NCBI RefSeq assembly: GCF_910594005.1
Contig: NC_057845.1
Coordinates: 496,001 to 560,000, forward strand
Direction of reading: 5' to 3'
Source of the DNA: Cervus elaphus
Lineage: Eukaryota > Chordata > Mammalia > Artiodactyla > Cervidae
Length of the DNA stretch: 64,000 nucleotides
In this document: one piece after another, positions 11,971 through 24,698 of the stretch
How the letters are laid out: every line of letters begins with the position of its first letter
Position numbering within the stretch: the stretch's first letter is position 1
Position numbers and translations under genes: made by a program
The notes under the pieces: generated by a model
What the model saw: the letters and a program-made list of their open reading frames with translations, nothing else
The model's database searches: none
Told to the model about the DNA's origin: nothing

Positions 11971-12765
11971 TTGGTCCACGGAGCTCTTTCGTGTTGCTAC
12001 AATGTCCTCCGGATCCCTCTAGACTTGAAACAGTGTTCTTGGGGTTTCTCTGGAGTGCCATCAAGGAAATCAAGGCTCCTTTCTTGTGTGATGTGCAACA
12101 CGGAATTGCTCAGCATGCAGTGCCGGGGAATCTGGCCTCATCTCGCGGCGAGGGGGAAGTCTCATGGTTTTTCTCGAGTTGCGGCGGGAACCTGGGGTAT
12201 ATTCTCGAGTTAAGACCGGGATGGCCCTTCAACCGAAGTGTTTCTTCAGCGACATTAGGACTCCTGCCTAGTTGCGAGGGACAACTCGGGATTCTCCTCG
12301 AGGCTTGGCAGGGCAATTGGGACGCCTCTCCAGCTAAGACGGGAGACCAAGAGTCCCTTTCCACGGGCCACAGGAATCCTGGGACTCTTATTAAGTTTCA
12401 CGAGGAGTCAGGCATCGTCTCCTTTGGAGGCACTGATCTCCGCGTACCTCTGGAGTTTTCAAAGGATGTGAGGCCTCCGGTCGCAATGAAGTGGGGAACT
12501 AGTCTTTCTCTGTGGTCTCCACAGGGGATTCAGACATCCTTTCGTCTTGGGAGATGCAAGACGAGCCTGCATTCAAGTCACTGCAGGGATATCCGCCCTT
12601 ATTTCGAGTCAGGGCATCTTGGTGTCCATTCCACTTGAGGCCGCAAACTCAGGGTCCCTCTCACATACCTAGAGCTGAGAGAAGCCTCCTCTTGAGGTGC
12701 TTGTGGTAAGGTGGTATTCCTCTGGAGTCGAAGCCAGGGACTAACCTCTCATTTCGAGTTGATTC
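11971..12765 (+). repeat. Monomer 16
   Basis: 795 bp. Partner of 36 ('acaatgtcctccgg', 'ccacgggccac', 'gggactcttattaag', 'aactagtctttc' with one G lost, 'gcatcttggtg'). Confidence 0.95.
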
Positions 12766-13561
12766 TTCGTCCAAGGAGCTCTTTCGTGTTGCTACAGTGA
12801 CCTCAGGATCCCTCTAGCCTTGAAACAGTGTTCTTGGGGTTTCTCTGGAGTGCCATCAAGGAAATCAAGGCTCCTTTCTTGTGTGATGTGCAACACGGAA
12901 TTGCTCAGCACGCAGTGCAGGGGAATCTGGCCTCATCTCGCGGCGAGGGGGAAGTCTCATGGTTTTTCTCGAGTTGCGGTGGGAACCTGGGGTATATTCT
13001 CGAGTTAGGACGGGGATGTCCCTTCAAACCACGTGTTTGTTCAGTCACGTCAGGACTCCTGCCTAGTTGCAAGGGACAACTCAGGATTCTTCTCGAGGCT
13101 TGGTAGGGCGATTGGGACGCCTCTCCAGCTGAGGCGGGAAACCATGGGTCCCTTTCCAGGTGCCACAGGAATCCTGGGACTCCTATCAAGTTTCACGAGG
13201 AGTCAGGCATCGTCTCCTTTGGAGGCACTGATCTCCGCGTACCTCTGGAGTTTTCAAAGGATGTGGGGCCTCCGGTCGCAATGAGGTGGGGAACTAGGTC
13301 TTTCTCTGTGGTCTCCACAGGGGATTCAGACATCCTTTCGTCTTCGGAGATGCAAGACGAGCCTGCATTCAAGTCACTGCAGGGATATCCGGCCTTATTT
13401 CGAGTCAGGGCATCGCGGTGTCCATTCCACTTGAGGCCCCAAACTCAGGGTCCGCCTCACATAGCTAAAGCAGAGAGAAGCCTCTTCTTGACGTGCTTGT
13501 GGTAAGTTGGTATTCCTCTGGAGTCGAAGCCAGGGACTAACATCTCATCTCGAGTTGATTT
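12766..13561 (+). repeat. Monomer 17
   Basis: 796 bp. Partner of 37 and 41 ('cttggtagggcgattgg', 'ggaaaccatgggtcc', 'tccaggtgccac'). Its last 150 bases have private changes ('ggtccgcctcac', 'agctaaagcagag'). Confidence 0.95.
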
Positions 13562-14356
13562 TTGGTCCACGGAGCTCTTTCGTGTTGCTACAGTGACCTC
13601 AGGATCCCTCTAGCCTTGAAACAGTGTTCTTGGGTTTTCTCTGGAGTGCCATCAAGGAAATCAAGGCTCCTTTCATGTGTGATGTGCAACACGGAATTGC
13701 TCTGCACGCAGTGCAGGGGAATCGGGCCTCATCTCGCGGCGAGGGGGAAGTCTCATGGTTTTTCTCGAGTTGCGGCGGGAACCTGGGGTATATTCTCGAG
13801 TTACGACGGGGATGGCCCTTCCACCCACGTGTTTGTTCAGCGACGGCAGGACTCCTGCCTAGTTGCGAGGGACAACTCGGGATTCTCCTCGAGGCTTGGC
13901 AGGGCAATTGGGACGCCTCTCCAGCTGAGGCGGGAGACAAAGGATCCCTTTCCACGTGCCACAGGAATCCTGGGACTCCTATCAAGTTTCACGAGGAGTC
14001 ACCAATCGTCTCCTTGGAGGCACTGATCTCTGCGTACCTCTGGAGTTTTCAAAGGATGTGAGGCCTCCGGTCGCGATGAGGTGGGGAACTAGGTCTTTCT
14101 CTGTGGTCTCCACAGGGGATTCAGACATCCTTTCATCTCGGGAGATGCAAGACGAGCCTGCATTCAAGTCACTGCAGGGATATCCGGCCTTATTTCGAGT
14201 CAGGGCATCGCGGTGTCCATTCCACTTGAGGCCGCAAATTCAGCGTCCCTCTCACATACCTAGAGCTGAGAGATGCCTCCTCTTGAGGTACTTCTGGTAA
14301 GGTGGTATTCCTCTGGAGTCGAAGCCAGGGACTAACCTCTCATCTAGAGTTAATTT
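13562..14356 (+). repeat. Monomer 18
   Basis: 795 bp. The left part is close to consensus. It has 'gagtcaccaatcg', one T lost in 'tctccttggagg', and 'ctcgggagatgc' as in 13 and 32. Confidence 0.95.
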
Positions 14357-15152
14357 TTGGTCCACGGAGCTCTTTCGTGTTGCTACAGTGACCTCAGGTT
14401 CCCTCTAGAATTGAAACAGTGTTCTTGGGGATTCTCTGGAGTGCCATCAAGGAAATCAAGGCTCCTTTCATGTGTGACGTGCAACACGGAATTGCACTGC
14501 ACGCAGTGCAGCGGAATCGGGCCTCATGTCGCGGCGAGGGGGAAGTCTCATGGTTTTTCTCGAGTTGCGGTGGGAACCTGGGGTATATTCTCGAGTTACG
14601 ACGGGGATGGCCCTTCCACCCACGTGTTTGTTCAGCGACGTCAGGACTCCTGCCTAGTTGCGAGGGACAACTCGGGATTCTCCTCGAGGCTTGGCAGGGC
14701 AATTGGGACGCCTCTCGAGCTGAGGCGGGAGACCAAGGGTCCCTTTCCACGTGCCACAGGAATCCTGGGACTCCTATCAAGTTTCACGAGGAGTGAGGCA
14801 TCGTCTCCTTTGGAGGCACTGATCTCCGCGTACCTCTGGAGTTTTCAAAGGATGTGAGGCCTCCGGTCGCGATGAGGTGGGGAACTAGGTCTTTCTCTGT
14901 GGTCTCCACAGGGGATTCAGAATTCCTTTCGTCTTGGGAGATGCAAGACGAGCCTGCATTCAAGTCACTGCAGGGATATCCGACGTTATTTCGAACCAGG
15001 GCATCGCGGTGTCCATTCCACTTGAGGCCGCAAACTCAGGGTCCCTCTCACATACACAGAGCTGAGAGAAGCCTCCTCTTGAGGTGCTTGTGGTAAGGTG
15101 GTATTCGTCTGGAGTCGAAGCCAGGGACTAACCTCTCATCTCGAGTTGATTT
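14357..15152 (+). repeat. Monomer 19 (chimera)
   Basis: 796 bp. The left part resembles 14/27 ('ggggattctctgg', 'gtgtgacgtgc', 'gtgcagcggaatcg'). The right part resembles 5 and 3 ('gacgttatttcgaacc'). An EcoRI site (14920-14925) is absent from 5. Confidence 0.95.
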
Positions 15153-15947
15153 TTGGTCCACGGAGCTCTTTCGTGTTGCTTCAGTGACCTCAGGATCCCT
15201 CTAGCCTTGAAACAGTGTTCTTGGGGTTTCTCTGGAGTGCCATCAAGGAAATCAAGGCTCCTTTCATGTGTGATGTGCGACACGGAATTGCTCTGCACGC
15301 AGTGCAGGGGAATCGGGCCTCATCTCGCGGCGAGGGGGAAGTCTCATGGTTTTTCTCGAGTTGCGGCGGGAACCTGGGGTATATTCTCGAGTTACGACGG
15401 GGATGGCCCTTCCACCCACGTGTTTGTTCAGCGACGTCAGGACTCCTACCTAGTTGCGAGGGACAACTCGGGATTCTCCTCGAGGCTTGGCAGGGCAATT
15501 GGGACGCCTCTCCAGCTGAGGCGGGAGACCAAGGGTCCCTTTCCACGTGCCACAGGAATCCTGGGACTCCTATCAAGTTTCACGAGGAGTCACGAATCGT
15601 CTCCTTTGGAGGCACTGATCTCCGCGTTCCTCTGGACTTTTCAAAGGATATGAGGCCTCTGGTCGCGATGAGCTGGGGAACTAGGTCTTTCTCTGTGTTC
15701 TCCACAGGGGATTCAGACATCATTTCATCTTGGGAGATGCAAGAGAGCCTGCATTCAAGTCACTGCAGGGATATCCGGCCTTATTTCGCGTCAGGGCATT
15801 ACAGTGTCCATTCCACTTGAGGCCGCAAACTCAGAGTCCCTCTCACATAGCTAGAGCTGAGAGAAGCCTCCTCTTGAGGTGCTTGTGGTAATGTGGTATT
15901 CCTCTGGAGTCGAAGCCAGGGACTAACCTCTCATCTCGAGTTGATTT
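15153..15947 (+). repeat. Monomer 20
   Basis: 795 bp. Partner of 6 at +11137. It has 'gtgcgacacgg' where 6 has 'gtgcaacacgg'. Confidence 0.95.
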
Positions 15948-16743
15948 TTGGTCCACGGAGCTCTTTCGTGTTGCTACAGTGACCTCAGGATCCCTCTAGC
16001 CTTGAAACAGTGTTCTTGGGGTTTCTCTGGAGTGCCATCAAGGAAATCAAGGCTCCTTTCATGTTTGATGTGCAACACGGAATTGCTCTGCATGCAGCGC
16101 AGGGGAATCAGGCCTCATCTCACGGCAAGGGAGAAGTCTGATTGTATTTCTCGAGTTGCGGCGGGAACCTGGGGTATATTCTCGAGTTACGACGGGGATG
16201 GCCCTTCCACCCACGTGTTTGTTCAGCGACGTCAGGACTCCTGCCTAGTTGGGAGGGACAACTCGGGATTCTCCTCGCGGTTTGGCAGGGCAATTGGGAT
16301 GCCTCTCCAGCTGAGGCGGGAGACCAAGGGTCCCTTTCCACGTGCCACAGGAATCCTGGGACTCCTATCAAGTTTCACGAGGACTCAGGCATCGTCTCCT
16401 TTGGAGGCACTGATCTCCGCGTACCTCTGGAGTTTTCAAAGGATGTGAGGCTTCCGGTCCCGATGAGGTGGGGTACTAGGTCTTTCTCTGTGGTCTCCAC
16501 AGGGGATTCAGACATCCTTTCGTCTTGGGAGATGCAAGACGAGCCTGCATTCAAGTCACTGCAGGGATATCCGGCATTATTTCGAACCAGGGCATCGCGG
16601 TGTCCATTCCACTTGAGGCCGCAAACTCAGGGTCCCTCTCACATACCCAGATCTGAGAGAAGCCTCCTCTTGAGGTGCTTGTGGTAAGGTGGTATTCCTC
16701 TGTAGTCGAAGCCAGGGACTAACCTCTAATCTCGAGATGATTT
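15948..16743 (+). repeat. Monomer 21
   Basis: 796 bp. Partner of 7 at +11136. I saw only a single difference, near 16681 ('gcttgtgg' against 'gcttctgg'). Confidence 0.95.
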
Positions 16744-17539
16744 TTGGTCCACGGAGCTCTTTCGTGTTGCTACAGTGACCTCAGGATCCCTCTAGCCTTG
16801 AAACAGTGTTCTTGGGGTTTCTCTGGAGTGCCATCAAGGAAATCAAGGCTCCTTTCAAGTGTGATGTGCAACACGGAATTGCTCTGCATGCAGTGCAGGG
16901 GAATAGGGCCTCATCTCGTGGCGAGGGGGAAGTCTCATGGTTTTTCTCGAGTTGCGGCGGGAACCTGGGGTATATTCTCGAGTTACGACAGGGATGGCCC
17001 TTCCACCCACGTGTTTGTTCAGCGACGTCAGGACTCCTGCCTAGTTGCGAGGGACAACTCGGGATTCTCCTCGAGGCTTGGCAGGGCAATTGGGACGCCT
17101 CTCCAGCTGAGGCGGGAGACCAAGGGTCCCTTTCCAAGTGCCACAGGAATCCTGGGACTCCTATCAAGTTTCACGAGGTGTCAGGCATCGTCTCCTTTGG
17201 AGGCACTGATCTCCGCGTACCTCTGGACTTTTCAAAGGATATGAGGCCTCCGGTCGCAATGAGCTGGGGAACTAGGTCTTTCTCTGTGGTCTCCACAGGG
17301 GATTCAGACATCCTTTCGTCTTGGGAGATGCAAGACGAGCCTGCATTCAAGTCACTGCAGGGATATCCGGCCTTATTTCGCGTCAGGGCATTACAGTGTC
17401 CATTCCACTTGAGGCCGTAAACTCAGACTCCCTCTCACATAGCTAGAGCTGAGAGAAGCCTCCTCTTGAGGTGCTTGTGGTAAGGTGGTATTCGTCTGGA
17501 GTCGAAGCCAGGGACTAACCTCTCATCTCGAGTTGATTT
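16744..17539 (+). repeat. Monomer 22
   Basis: 796 bp. Partner of 8 at +11136. It has 'ctgcatgcag' where 8 has 'ctgcacgcag'. Confidence 0.95.
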
Positions 17540-18335
17540 TTGGTCCACGGAGCTCTTTCGTGTTGCTACAGTGACCTCAGGATCCCTCTAGCCTTGAAAC
17601 AGTGTTCTTGGGTTTTCTCTGGAGTGCCAGCAAGGAAATCAAGGCTCCTTTCATGTGTGATGTGCCACACGGAATTGCTCCGCACGCAGTGCAGGGGAAT
17701 CAGGCCTCATCTCGCGGCGAGGGGGAAGTCTCATGGTTTTTCTCGAGTTGCGGCGGGAACCTGGGGTATATTCTCGAGTTACGACGGGGATGGTCCTTCC
17801 ACCCACGTGTTTGTTCAGCGACGTCAGGACTCCTGCCTAGTTGCGAGGGACAACTCGGGATTCTCCTCGAGGCTTGGCAGGGCAATTGGGATGCCTCTCC
17901 AGCTGAGGCGGGAGACCAAGTGTCCCTTTCCACGTGCCACAGGAATCCTGGGACTCCTATCAAGTTTCACGAGGAGTCAGGCATCGTCTCCTTTGGAGGC
18001 TCTGATCTCCGCATACCTCTGGAGTTTTCAAAGGATGTAAGGCCTCCGGTAGCGATTAGGTGGGGAACTAGGTCTTTCTCTGTGGTCTCCACAGGGGATT
18101 CAGACATCCTTTCATCTTGGGAGATGCAAGACGAGCCTGCATTCAAGTCACTGCAGGCATATCCGGCCTTATTTCGAGTCAGGGCATCGCGGTGTCCATT
18201 CCACTTGAGGCCGCAAACTCAGGGTCCCTCTCACATACCTAGAGCTGAGAGAAGCCTCCTCTTGAGCTGCTTGTGGTAAGGTGGTATTCCTCTGGAGTCG
18301 AAGCCAGGGACTAACCTCTCATCTCGAGTTGATTT
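17540..18335 (+). repeat. Monomer 23
   Basis: 796 bp. Partner of 9 at +11136, with a few substitutions ('ggaggctctgatc', 'ttgagctgcttg'). Confidence 0.95.
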
Positions 18336-19130
18336 TTGGTCCACGGAGCTCTTTCATGTTGCTACAGTGACCTCAGGATCCCTCTAGCCTTGAAACAGTG
18401 TTCCTGGGGTTTCTCTGGAGTGCCATCAAGGAAATCAAGTCTCCTTTCATGTGTGATGTGCAACACGGAATTGCTCTGCACGCAGTGCAGGGGAATCGGG
18501 CCTCATCTCGCGGCGTGGGGGAAGTCTCATGGCTTTCTCGAGTTGCGGCGGGAACCTGGGGTATATTCTCGAGTTACGACGGGGATGGCCCTTCCACCCA
18601 CGTGTTTGTTCAGCGACGTCAGGACTCCTGCCTAGTTGCGAGGGACAACTCGGGATTCTCCTCGAGGCTTGGCAGGGCAATTGGGACGCCTCTCCAGCTG
18701 AGGCAGGAGACCAAGGGTCCCTTTCCACGTGCCACAGGAATCCTGGGACTCCTATCAAGTTTCACGAGGAGTCAGGCATCGTCTCCTTTGGAGGCACTGA
18801 TCTCCGCGTACCTCTGGAGTTTTCAAAGGATGTGAGGCCTCCGGTCGCGATGAGGTGGGAAACTAGGTCTTTCTCTGTGGTCTCCACAGGGGATTCAGAC
18901 ATCCTTTCGTCTTGGGAGATGCAAGACGAGCCTGCATTCAAGTCACTGCAGGGATATCCGGCCTTATTTCGAGTCAGGGCTTCGCGGTGTCCATTGAACT
19001 TGAGGCCGCAAACTCAGGGTCCCTCTCACATACCTAGAGCTGAGAGAAGCCTCCTCTTGAGGTGCTTGTGATAAGGTGGTATTCCTCTGGAGTCGAAGCC
19101 AGGGACTAACCTCTCATCTCGAGTTGATTT
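18336..19130 (+). repeat. Monomer 24
   Basis: 795 bp. Partner of 10 at +11136. I saw one difference ('ctttcgtcttgg' against 'cttttgtcttgg'). Confidence 0.95.
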
Positions 19131-19925
19131 TTGGTCCATGGAGCTCTTTCGTGTTGCTAAAGTGAACTCAGGATCCCTCTAGCCTTGAAACAGTGTTCTT
19201 GTGGTTTCTCTGGAGTGCCATCAAGGAAATCAAGGCTCCTTTCATGTGTGATGTGCAACACGGAATTGCTCTGCACGCAGTGCAGGGGAATCGGGCCTCA
19301 TCTCGCGGCGAGGGGGAAGTCTCATGGTTTTTCTCGAGTTGCGGCGGGAACCTGGGATATATTGTCAAGTTACGACGGGGATGGCCCGTCCACCCACGTG
19401 TTTGTTCAGCGACGTCAGGACTCCTGCATAGTTGCGAGGGACAACTCGGGATTATCCTCGAGGGTTGGCAGGGCAATTGGGACGCCTCTCCAGCTGAGGC
19501 GGGAGACCAAGTGTCCCTTTCCACGTGCCACAGGAATCCTGGGACTCCTATCAAGTTTCATGAGATATCAGGCCTCGTCTCCTTTGGAGGCACTGATCTC
19601 CGCGTACCTCTGGAGTTTTCAAAGGATGTGAGGCCTCCGGTCGCGATGAGGTGGGGAACTAGGTCTTTCTCTGTGGTCTCCACTGGGGATTCAGACATCC
19701 TTTCGTCTTGGGAGATTCAAGACGAGCCTGCATTCAAGTCACTGCAGGGATATCCGGCCTTATTTCGAGTCAGGGCATCGCGGTGTCCATTCCACTTGAG
19801 GCCGCAAACTCAGGGTCCCTCTCACATACCTAGAGCTGAGAGAAGCCTCCTCTTGAGGTGCTTGTGGTTAGGTGATATTTTTTGGAGTCGAAGCCAGGGA
19901 CTAACCTCTCATCTCGAGTTGATTC
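19131..19925 (+). repeat. Monomer 25
   Basis: 795 bp. Partner of 11 at +11136. Differences include 'gctaaagtgaac', 'catgagatatcagg' and 'ccactggggattc'. Confidence 0.95.
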
Positions 19926-20720
19926 TTGGTCCACGGAGCTCTTTCGTGTTGCTACAGTGACCTCAGGATCCCTCTAGCCTTGAAACAGTGTTCTTGGGGT
20001 TTCTCTGGAGTGCCATCAAGGAAATCAAGGCTCCTTTCATGTGTGATGTGCAACACGGAATTGCTCTGCACGCAGTGCAGGGGAATGGGGCCTCATCTCG
20101 CGGCGAGGGGGAAGTCTCATGGCTTTCTCGAGTTGCGGCGGGAACCTGGGGTATATTCTCGAGTTACGACGGGGATGGCCCTTCCACCCACGTGTTTGTT
20201 CAGCGACGTCAGGACTCTTGCCTAGTTGCGAGGGACAACACGGGATTCTCCTCGAGGCTTGGCAGGGAAATTGGGACGCCTCTCCAGCTGAGGCGGGAGA
20301 CCAAGCGTCCCTTTCCAAGTGCCACAGGAATCCTGGGACTCCTATCAAGTTTCTCGAGGAGTCAGGCATCATCTCCTTTGGAGGCACTGATCTCCGCGTA
20401 CCTCTGGAGTTTTCAAAGGATGTGAGGCCTCCGGTCGCGATGAGGTGGGGAACTAGGTCTTTCTCTGTGGTCTCCACAGGGGATTCAGACATCCTTTCAT
20501 CTTGGAAGATGCAAAACGAGTCTGGATTCAAGTCACTGCAGGGATATCCGGCCTTATTTCGAGTCAGGGCATCGCGGTGTCCTTTCCAGTTGAGGCCGCA
20601 AACTCAGGGTCCCTCTCACATACCTAGAGCTGAGAGAAGCCTCCTCTTGAGGTGCTTGTGGTAAGGTGGTATTCCTCTGGAGTCGAAGCCAGGGACTAAC
20701 CTCTCATCTAGAGTTGATTT
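19926..20720 (+). repeat. Monomer 26
   Basis: 795 bp. Partner of 12 at +11136. Differences include 'gtttctcgagg' and 'tttccagttgagg'. It is followed directly by the partner of 14. Confidence 0.95.
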
Positions 20721-21516
20721 TTGGTCCACGGAGCTCTTTCGTGTTGCTACAGTGACCTCAGGTTTCCTCTAGCCTTGAAACAGTGTTCTTGGGGATTCTC
20801 TGGAGTGCCATCAAGGAAATCAAGGCTCCTTTCATGTGTGACGTGCAACACGGAATTGCACTGCACGCAGTGCAGCGGAATCGGGCCTCATGTCTTGGCG
20901 AGGGGGAACTCTAATTGTTTTTCTCGAGTGGCGGCAGGTACCTGGGGTATATTCTCGAGTTACGACGGGGATGGCCCTTCCACCCACGTGTTTCTTCAGC
21001 CACGTCAGGACTCCTGCCTAGTTGCGAGGGACAACTCGGGATTCTCCTCGAGGCTTGGCAGGGCAATTGGGACGCCTCTCCAGCTGAGGCGGGAGACCAA
21101 GAGTCCCTTTCCACGTGCCACAGGAATCCTGGGACTCTTGTCAAGTTTCACGAGGAGTCAGGCATCGTCTCCTTTGGAGGCACTGATCTCCGCGTACCTC
21201 TGGAGTTTTCAAAGGATGTGAGGCCTCCGGTCGCGATGAGGTGGGGAACTAGGTCTTTCTCTGTGGTCTCCACAGGGGATTCAGACATCCTTTCGTCTTG
21301 GGAGATGCAAGACGAGCCTGCATTCAAGTCACTGCAGGGATATCTGGCCTTATTACGAGTCAGGGCATCGCGGTGTCCATTTCACTTGAGGCTGCAAATT
21401 CAGGGTCCCTCTCACATACCTAGAGCTGAAAGAAGCCTCCTCTTGAGGCACTTGTGGTAAGGTGGTATTCCTCTCGAGTCGAAGCCAGGGACTAACCTCT
21501 CATCTAGAGTTGATTT
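20721..21516 (+). repeat. Monomer 27
   Basis: 796 bp. Partner of 14 (offset 10342) and 33 (offset 4772). Confidence 0.95.
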
Positions 21517-22312
21517 TTGGTCCACGGAGCTATTTCGTGTTGCTACAGTGACCTCAGGTTTCCTCTAGCCTTGAAATAGTGTTCTTGGGGTTTCTCTGGA
21601 GTGCCATCAAGGAAATCAAGGCTCCTTTCATGTGTGATGTGCAACACGGAATTGCACTGCCCGCAGTGCAGCGGAATCGGGCCTCATGTCGCGGCGAGGG
21701 GGAACTCTAATGGTTTTTCTCGAGTTGCGGCGGGAACCTGGGGTATATTCTCGAGTTACGACGGGGATGGCCCTTCCACCCACGTGTTTCTTCAGCGACA
21801 ACAGGACTCCTGCCTAGTTGCGAGGGACAACTCGGGATTCTCCTCGAGGCTTGGCAGGGCAATTGGGACGCCTCTCCAGCTGAGGCGGGAGACCAAGGGT
21901 CCCTATCCACGTGCCACAGGAATCCTGGGACTCCTATCAAGGTTCACGAGGAGTCAGGCATCGTCTCCTTTGGAGGCACTGATCTCTGCGAACCTCTGGA
22001 GTTTTCAAAGGATGAGAGGCCTCCGGTCGCGATGAGGTGGGGAACTAGGTCTTTCTCTGTGGTCCCCAGAGTGGATTCAGACATCCTTTCATCTTTGGAG
22101 ATTCAAGACGAGCCTGCATTCAAGTCACTGCAGGGATATCTGGCCTTATTTCGAGTCAGGGCATCGCGGTGTCCATTCTACTTGAGGCTGCAAATTCAGG
22201 GTCCCTCTCACATACCTAGAGCTGAGAGAAGCCTTCTCTTGAGGTGCTTGTGGTAAGTTGGTACTTCTCTGGAGTCGAAGCCAGGGAATAACCTCTCATC
22301 TCGAGTTGATTT
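21517..22312 (+). repeat. Monomer 28
   Basis: 796 bp. Partner of 34 ('ttgaaatagtg', 'cactgcccgcagtgcagcgg', 'tccccagagtggattc', 'tggtacttctctgg'). Its left end also gives the left end of 15. Confidence 0.95.
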
Positions 22313-23108
22313 TGGATCCACGGAGTGCTTTCGTGATGCTACAGTGACCTCAGGATCCCTCTAGCCTTGAAACAGTGTTCTTGGGGATTCTCTGGAGTGC
22401 CATCAAGGAAATCAAGGCTCCTTTCATGTGTGATGTGCAACACGGAATTGCTCTGCACGCAGTGCCGGGGAATCGGGCCTCATCTCGGGGCGAAGGGGAA
22501 GTCTCATGGTTTTTCTCGAGTTGCGGCAGGAAGCTGGGGTATATTCTCGAGTTACGACGGGGATGGCCCTTCCACCCACGTGTTTGTTCAGCGACGTCAG
22601 GACTCCTGCCTAGTTGCGAGGGACAACTCGGGATTCTCCTCGAGGCTTGGCAGGGCAATTGGGACGCCTCTCCAGCTGAGGCGGGAGACCAAGGGTCCCT
22701 TTCCACGTGCCACAGGAATCCTGGGACTCCTATCAAGTTTCACGAGGAGTGAGGCATCGTCTCCTTTGGAGGCACTGATCTCCGCGTACCTCTGGAGTTT
22801 TCAAAGGATGTGAGGCCTCCGGTCGCGATGAGGTGGGGAACTAGGTCTTTCTCTGTGGTCTCCACAGGGGATTCAGACATCCTTTCGTCTTGGGAGATGC
22901 AAGACGAGCCTGCATTCAAGTCACTGCAGGGATATCCGGCCTTATTTCGAGTCAGGGCATCGCGGTGTCCATTCCACTTGAGGCCGCAAACTCAGGGTCC
23001 CTCTCACATACATAGAGCTGAGAGAAGCCTCCTCTTGAGGTGCTTGTGGTAAGGTGGTATTCCTCTGGAGTCGAAGCCAGGGACTAACCTCTCATTTCGT
23101 GTTGATTC
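22313..23108 (+). repeat. Monomer 29
   Basis: 796 bp. Partner of 35 ('ggagtgctttcgtgatgc', 'ctcggggcgaagg', 'gcaggaagctgg'). 'ttttggatccacgg' gives a second BamHI site near its left end. Confidence 0.95.
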
Positions 23109-23903
23109 TTGGTCCACGGAGCTCTTTCGTGTTGCTACAATGTCCTCCGGATCCCTCTAGACTTGAAACAGTGTTCTTGGGGTTTCTCTGGAGTGCCATC
23201 AAGGAAATCAAGGCTCCTTTCTTGTGTGATGTGCAACACGGAATTGCTCAGCATGCAGTGCCGGGGAATCTGGCCTCATCTCGCGGCGAGGGGGAAGTCT
23301 CATGGTTTTTCTCGAGTTGCGGCGGGAACCTGGGGTATATTCTCGAGTTACGACCGGGATGGCCTTCCACCGAAGTGTTTCTTCAGCGACATTAGGACTC
23401 CTGCCTAGTTGCGAGGGACAACTCGGGATTCTCCTCGAGGCTTGGCAGGGCAATTGGGACGCCTCTCGAGCTGAGGCGGGAGACCAAGGGTCCCTTTCCA
23501 CGTGCCACAGGAATCCTGGGACTCCTATCAAGTTTCACGAGGAGTCAGGCATCGTCTCCTTTGGAGGCACTGATCTCCGCGTACCTCTGGAGTTTTCAAA
23601 GGATGTCAGGCCTCCGGTCGCGATGAGGTGGGGAACTAGGTCTTTCTCTGTGGTCTCCACAGGGGATTCAGACATCCTTTCATCATGGGAGATGCAAGAC
23701 GAGCCTGCATTCAAGTCACTGCAGGGATATCCGGCCCTATTTCGAGTCAGGGCATCGCGGTGTCCACTCCACTTGAGGCCGCAAACTCAGGGTCCCTCTC
23801 ACATACCTAGAGCTGAGAGAAGCCTCCTCTTGTGGTGCTTGTGGTAAGGTGGTATTTCTCTGGAGTCGAAGCCAGGGACTAACCTCTCATCTCGAGTTGA
23901 TTC
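23109..23903 (+). repeat. Monomer 30
   Basis: 795 bp. The left part matches 36 and 16 ('acaatgtcctccgg', 'ttccaccgaagtg', one C lost in 'gatggccttcc'). The right part matches 38 and 42 ('catcatgggag', 'ggccctatttcg'). Confidence 0.95.
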
Positions 23904-24698
23904 TTGGTCCACGGAGCTCTTTCGTGTTGCTACAGTGACCTCAGGATCCCTCTAGCCTTGAAACAGTGTTCTTGGGGTTTCTCTGGAGTGCCATCAAGGA
24001 AATCAAGGCTCCTTTCATGTGTGATGTGCAACACGGAATTGCACTGCACGCAGTGCCCAGGAATCGGGCCTCATCTCGCGGCGAGGGGAAAGTCTCATGG
24101 TTTTTCTCGGGTTGTGGCGGGAACCTGGGGTATATTCTCGAGTTACGACGGGGATGGCCCTTCCACACACGTGTGTGTTCAGCGACGTCAGGACTCCTGC
24201 CTAGTTGCAAGGGACAACTCGGGATTCTCCTCGAGGCTTGGCAGGGCAATTGGAACGCCCCTCCAGCTAAGACGGGAGACCAAGAGTCCCTTTCCACGTG
24301 CCACAGGAATCCTGGGACTCTTATTAAGTTTCACGAGGAGTCAGGCATCGTCTCCTTTGGAGGCACTGATCTCCACGTACCTCTGGAGTTTTCAAAGGAT
24401 GTGAGGCCTCCGGTCGCAATGAAGTGGGGAACTAGTCTTTCTCTGTGATCTCCACAGGGGATTCAGACATCCTTTCGTCTTGGGAGATGCAAGACGAGCC
24501 TGCATTCAAGTCACTGCAGGGATATCCGGCCTTATTTCGAATCAGGGCATCTTGGTGTCCATTCCACTTAAGGCCGCAAACTCAGGGTCCCTCTCACATA
24601 CCTAGAGCTGAGAGAAGCCTCCTCTTGAGGTACTTGTGGTAAGGTGGTATTCCTCTGGAGTCGAAGCCAGGGACTAACCTCTCATTTCGAGTTGATTC
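23904..24698 (+). repeat. Monomer 31 (chimera)
   Basis: 795 bp. The left part matches 39 and 43 ('gtgcccaggaatcg', 'ctcgggttgtggcgg', 'acacgtgtgtgttc'). The right part matches 16/36 ('aactagtctttc', 'gcatcttggtg'). Confidence 0.95.

Larger units (their letters stand above)
14795..20665 (+). repeat. 14-monomer HOR, copy B (monomers 19R-26)
   Basis: This is the second copy of 3655-9530. It differs by a few substitutions and by lacking the extra C seen in copy A at 4400-4403, which is why the offset is 11137 before that point and 11136 after it. Just after it, copy B runs straight into monomer 27 (the partner of 14), so the counterpart of monomer 13 is missing here. Confidence 0.9.
20665..23420 (+). 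repeat. 6-monomer HOR, first copy (monomers 27-30L)
   Basis: Monomers 27, 28, 29 and the left part of 30 match monomers 33, 34, 35 and the left part of 36 at an offset of 4772 bp (6 monomers). Shared private variants are 'gtggcggcaggtacc', 'gagctatttcgtg', 'cactgcccgcag', 'ggagtgctttcgtgatgc' and 'acaatgtcctccgg'. The relation stops inside monomer 30, whose right part matches monomers 38 and 42 instead. Confidence 0.85.
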
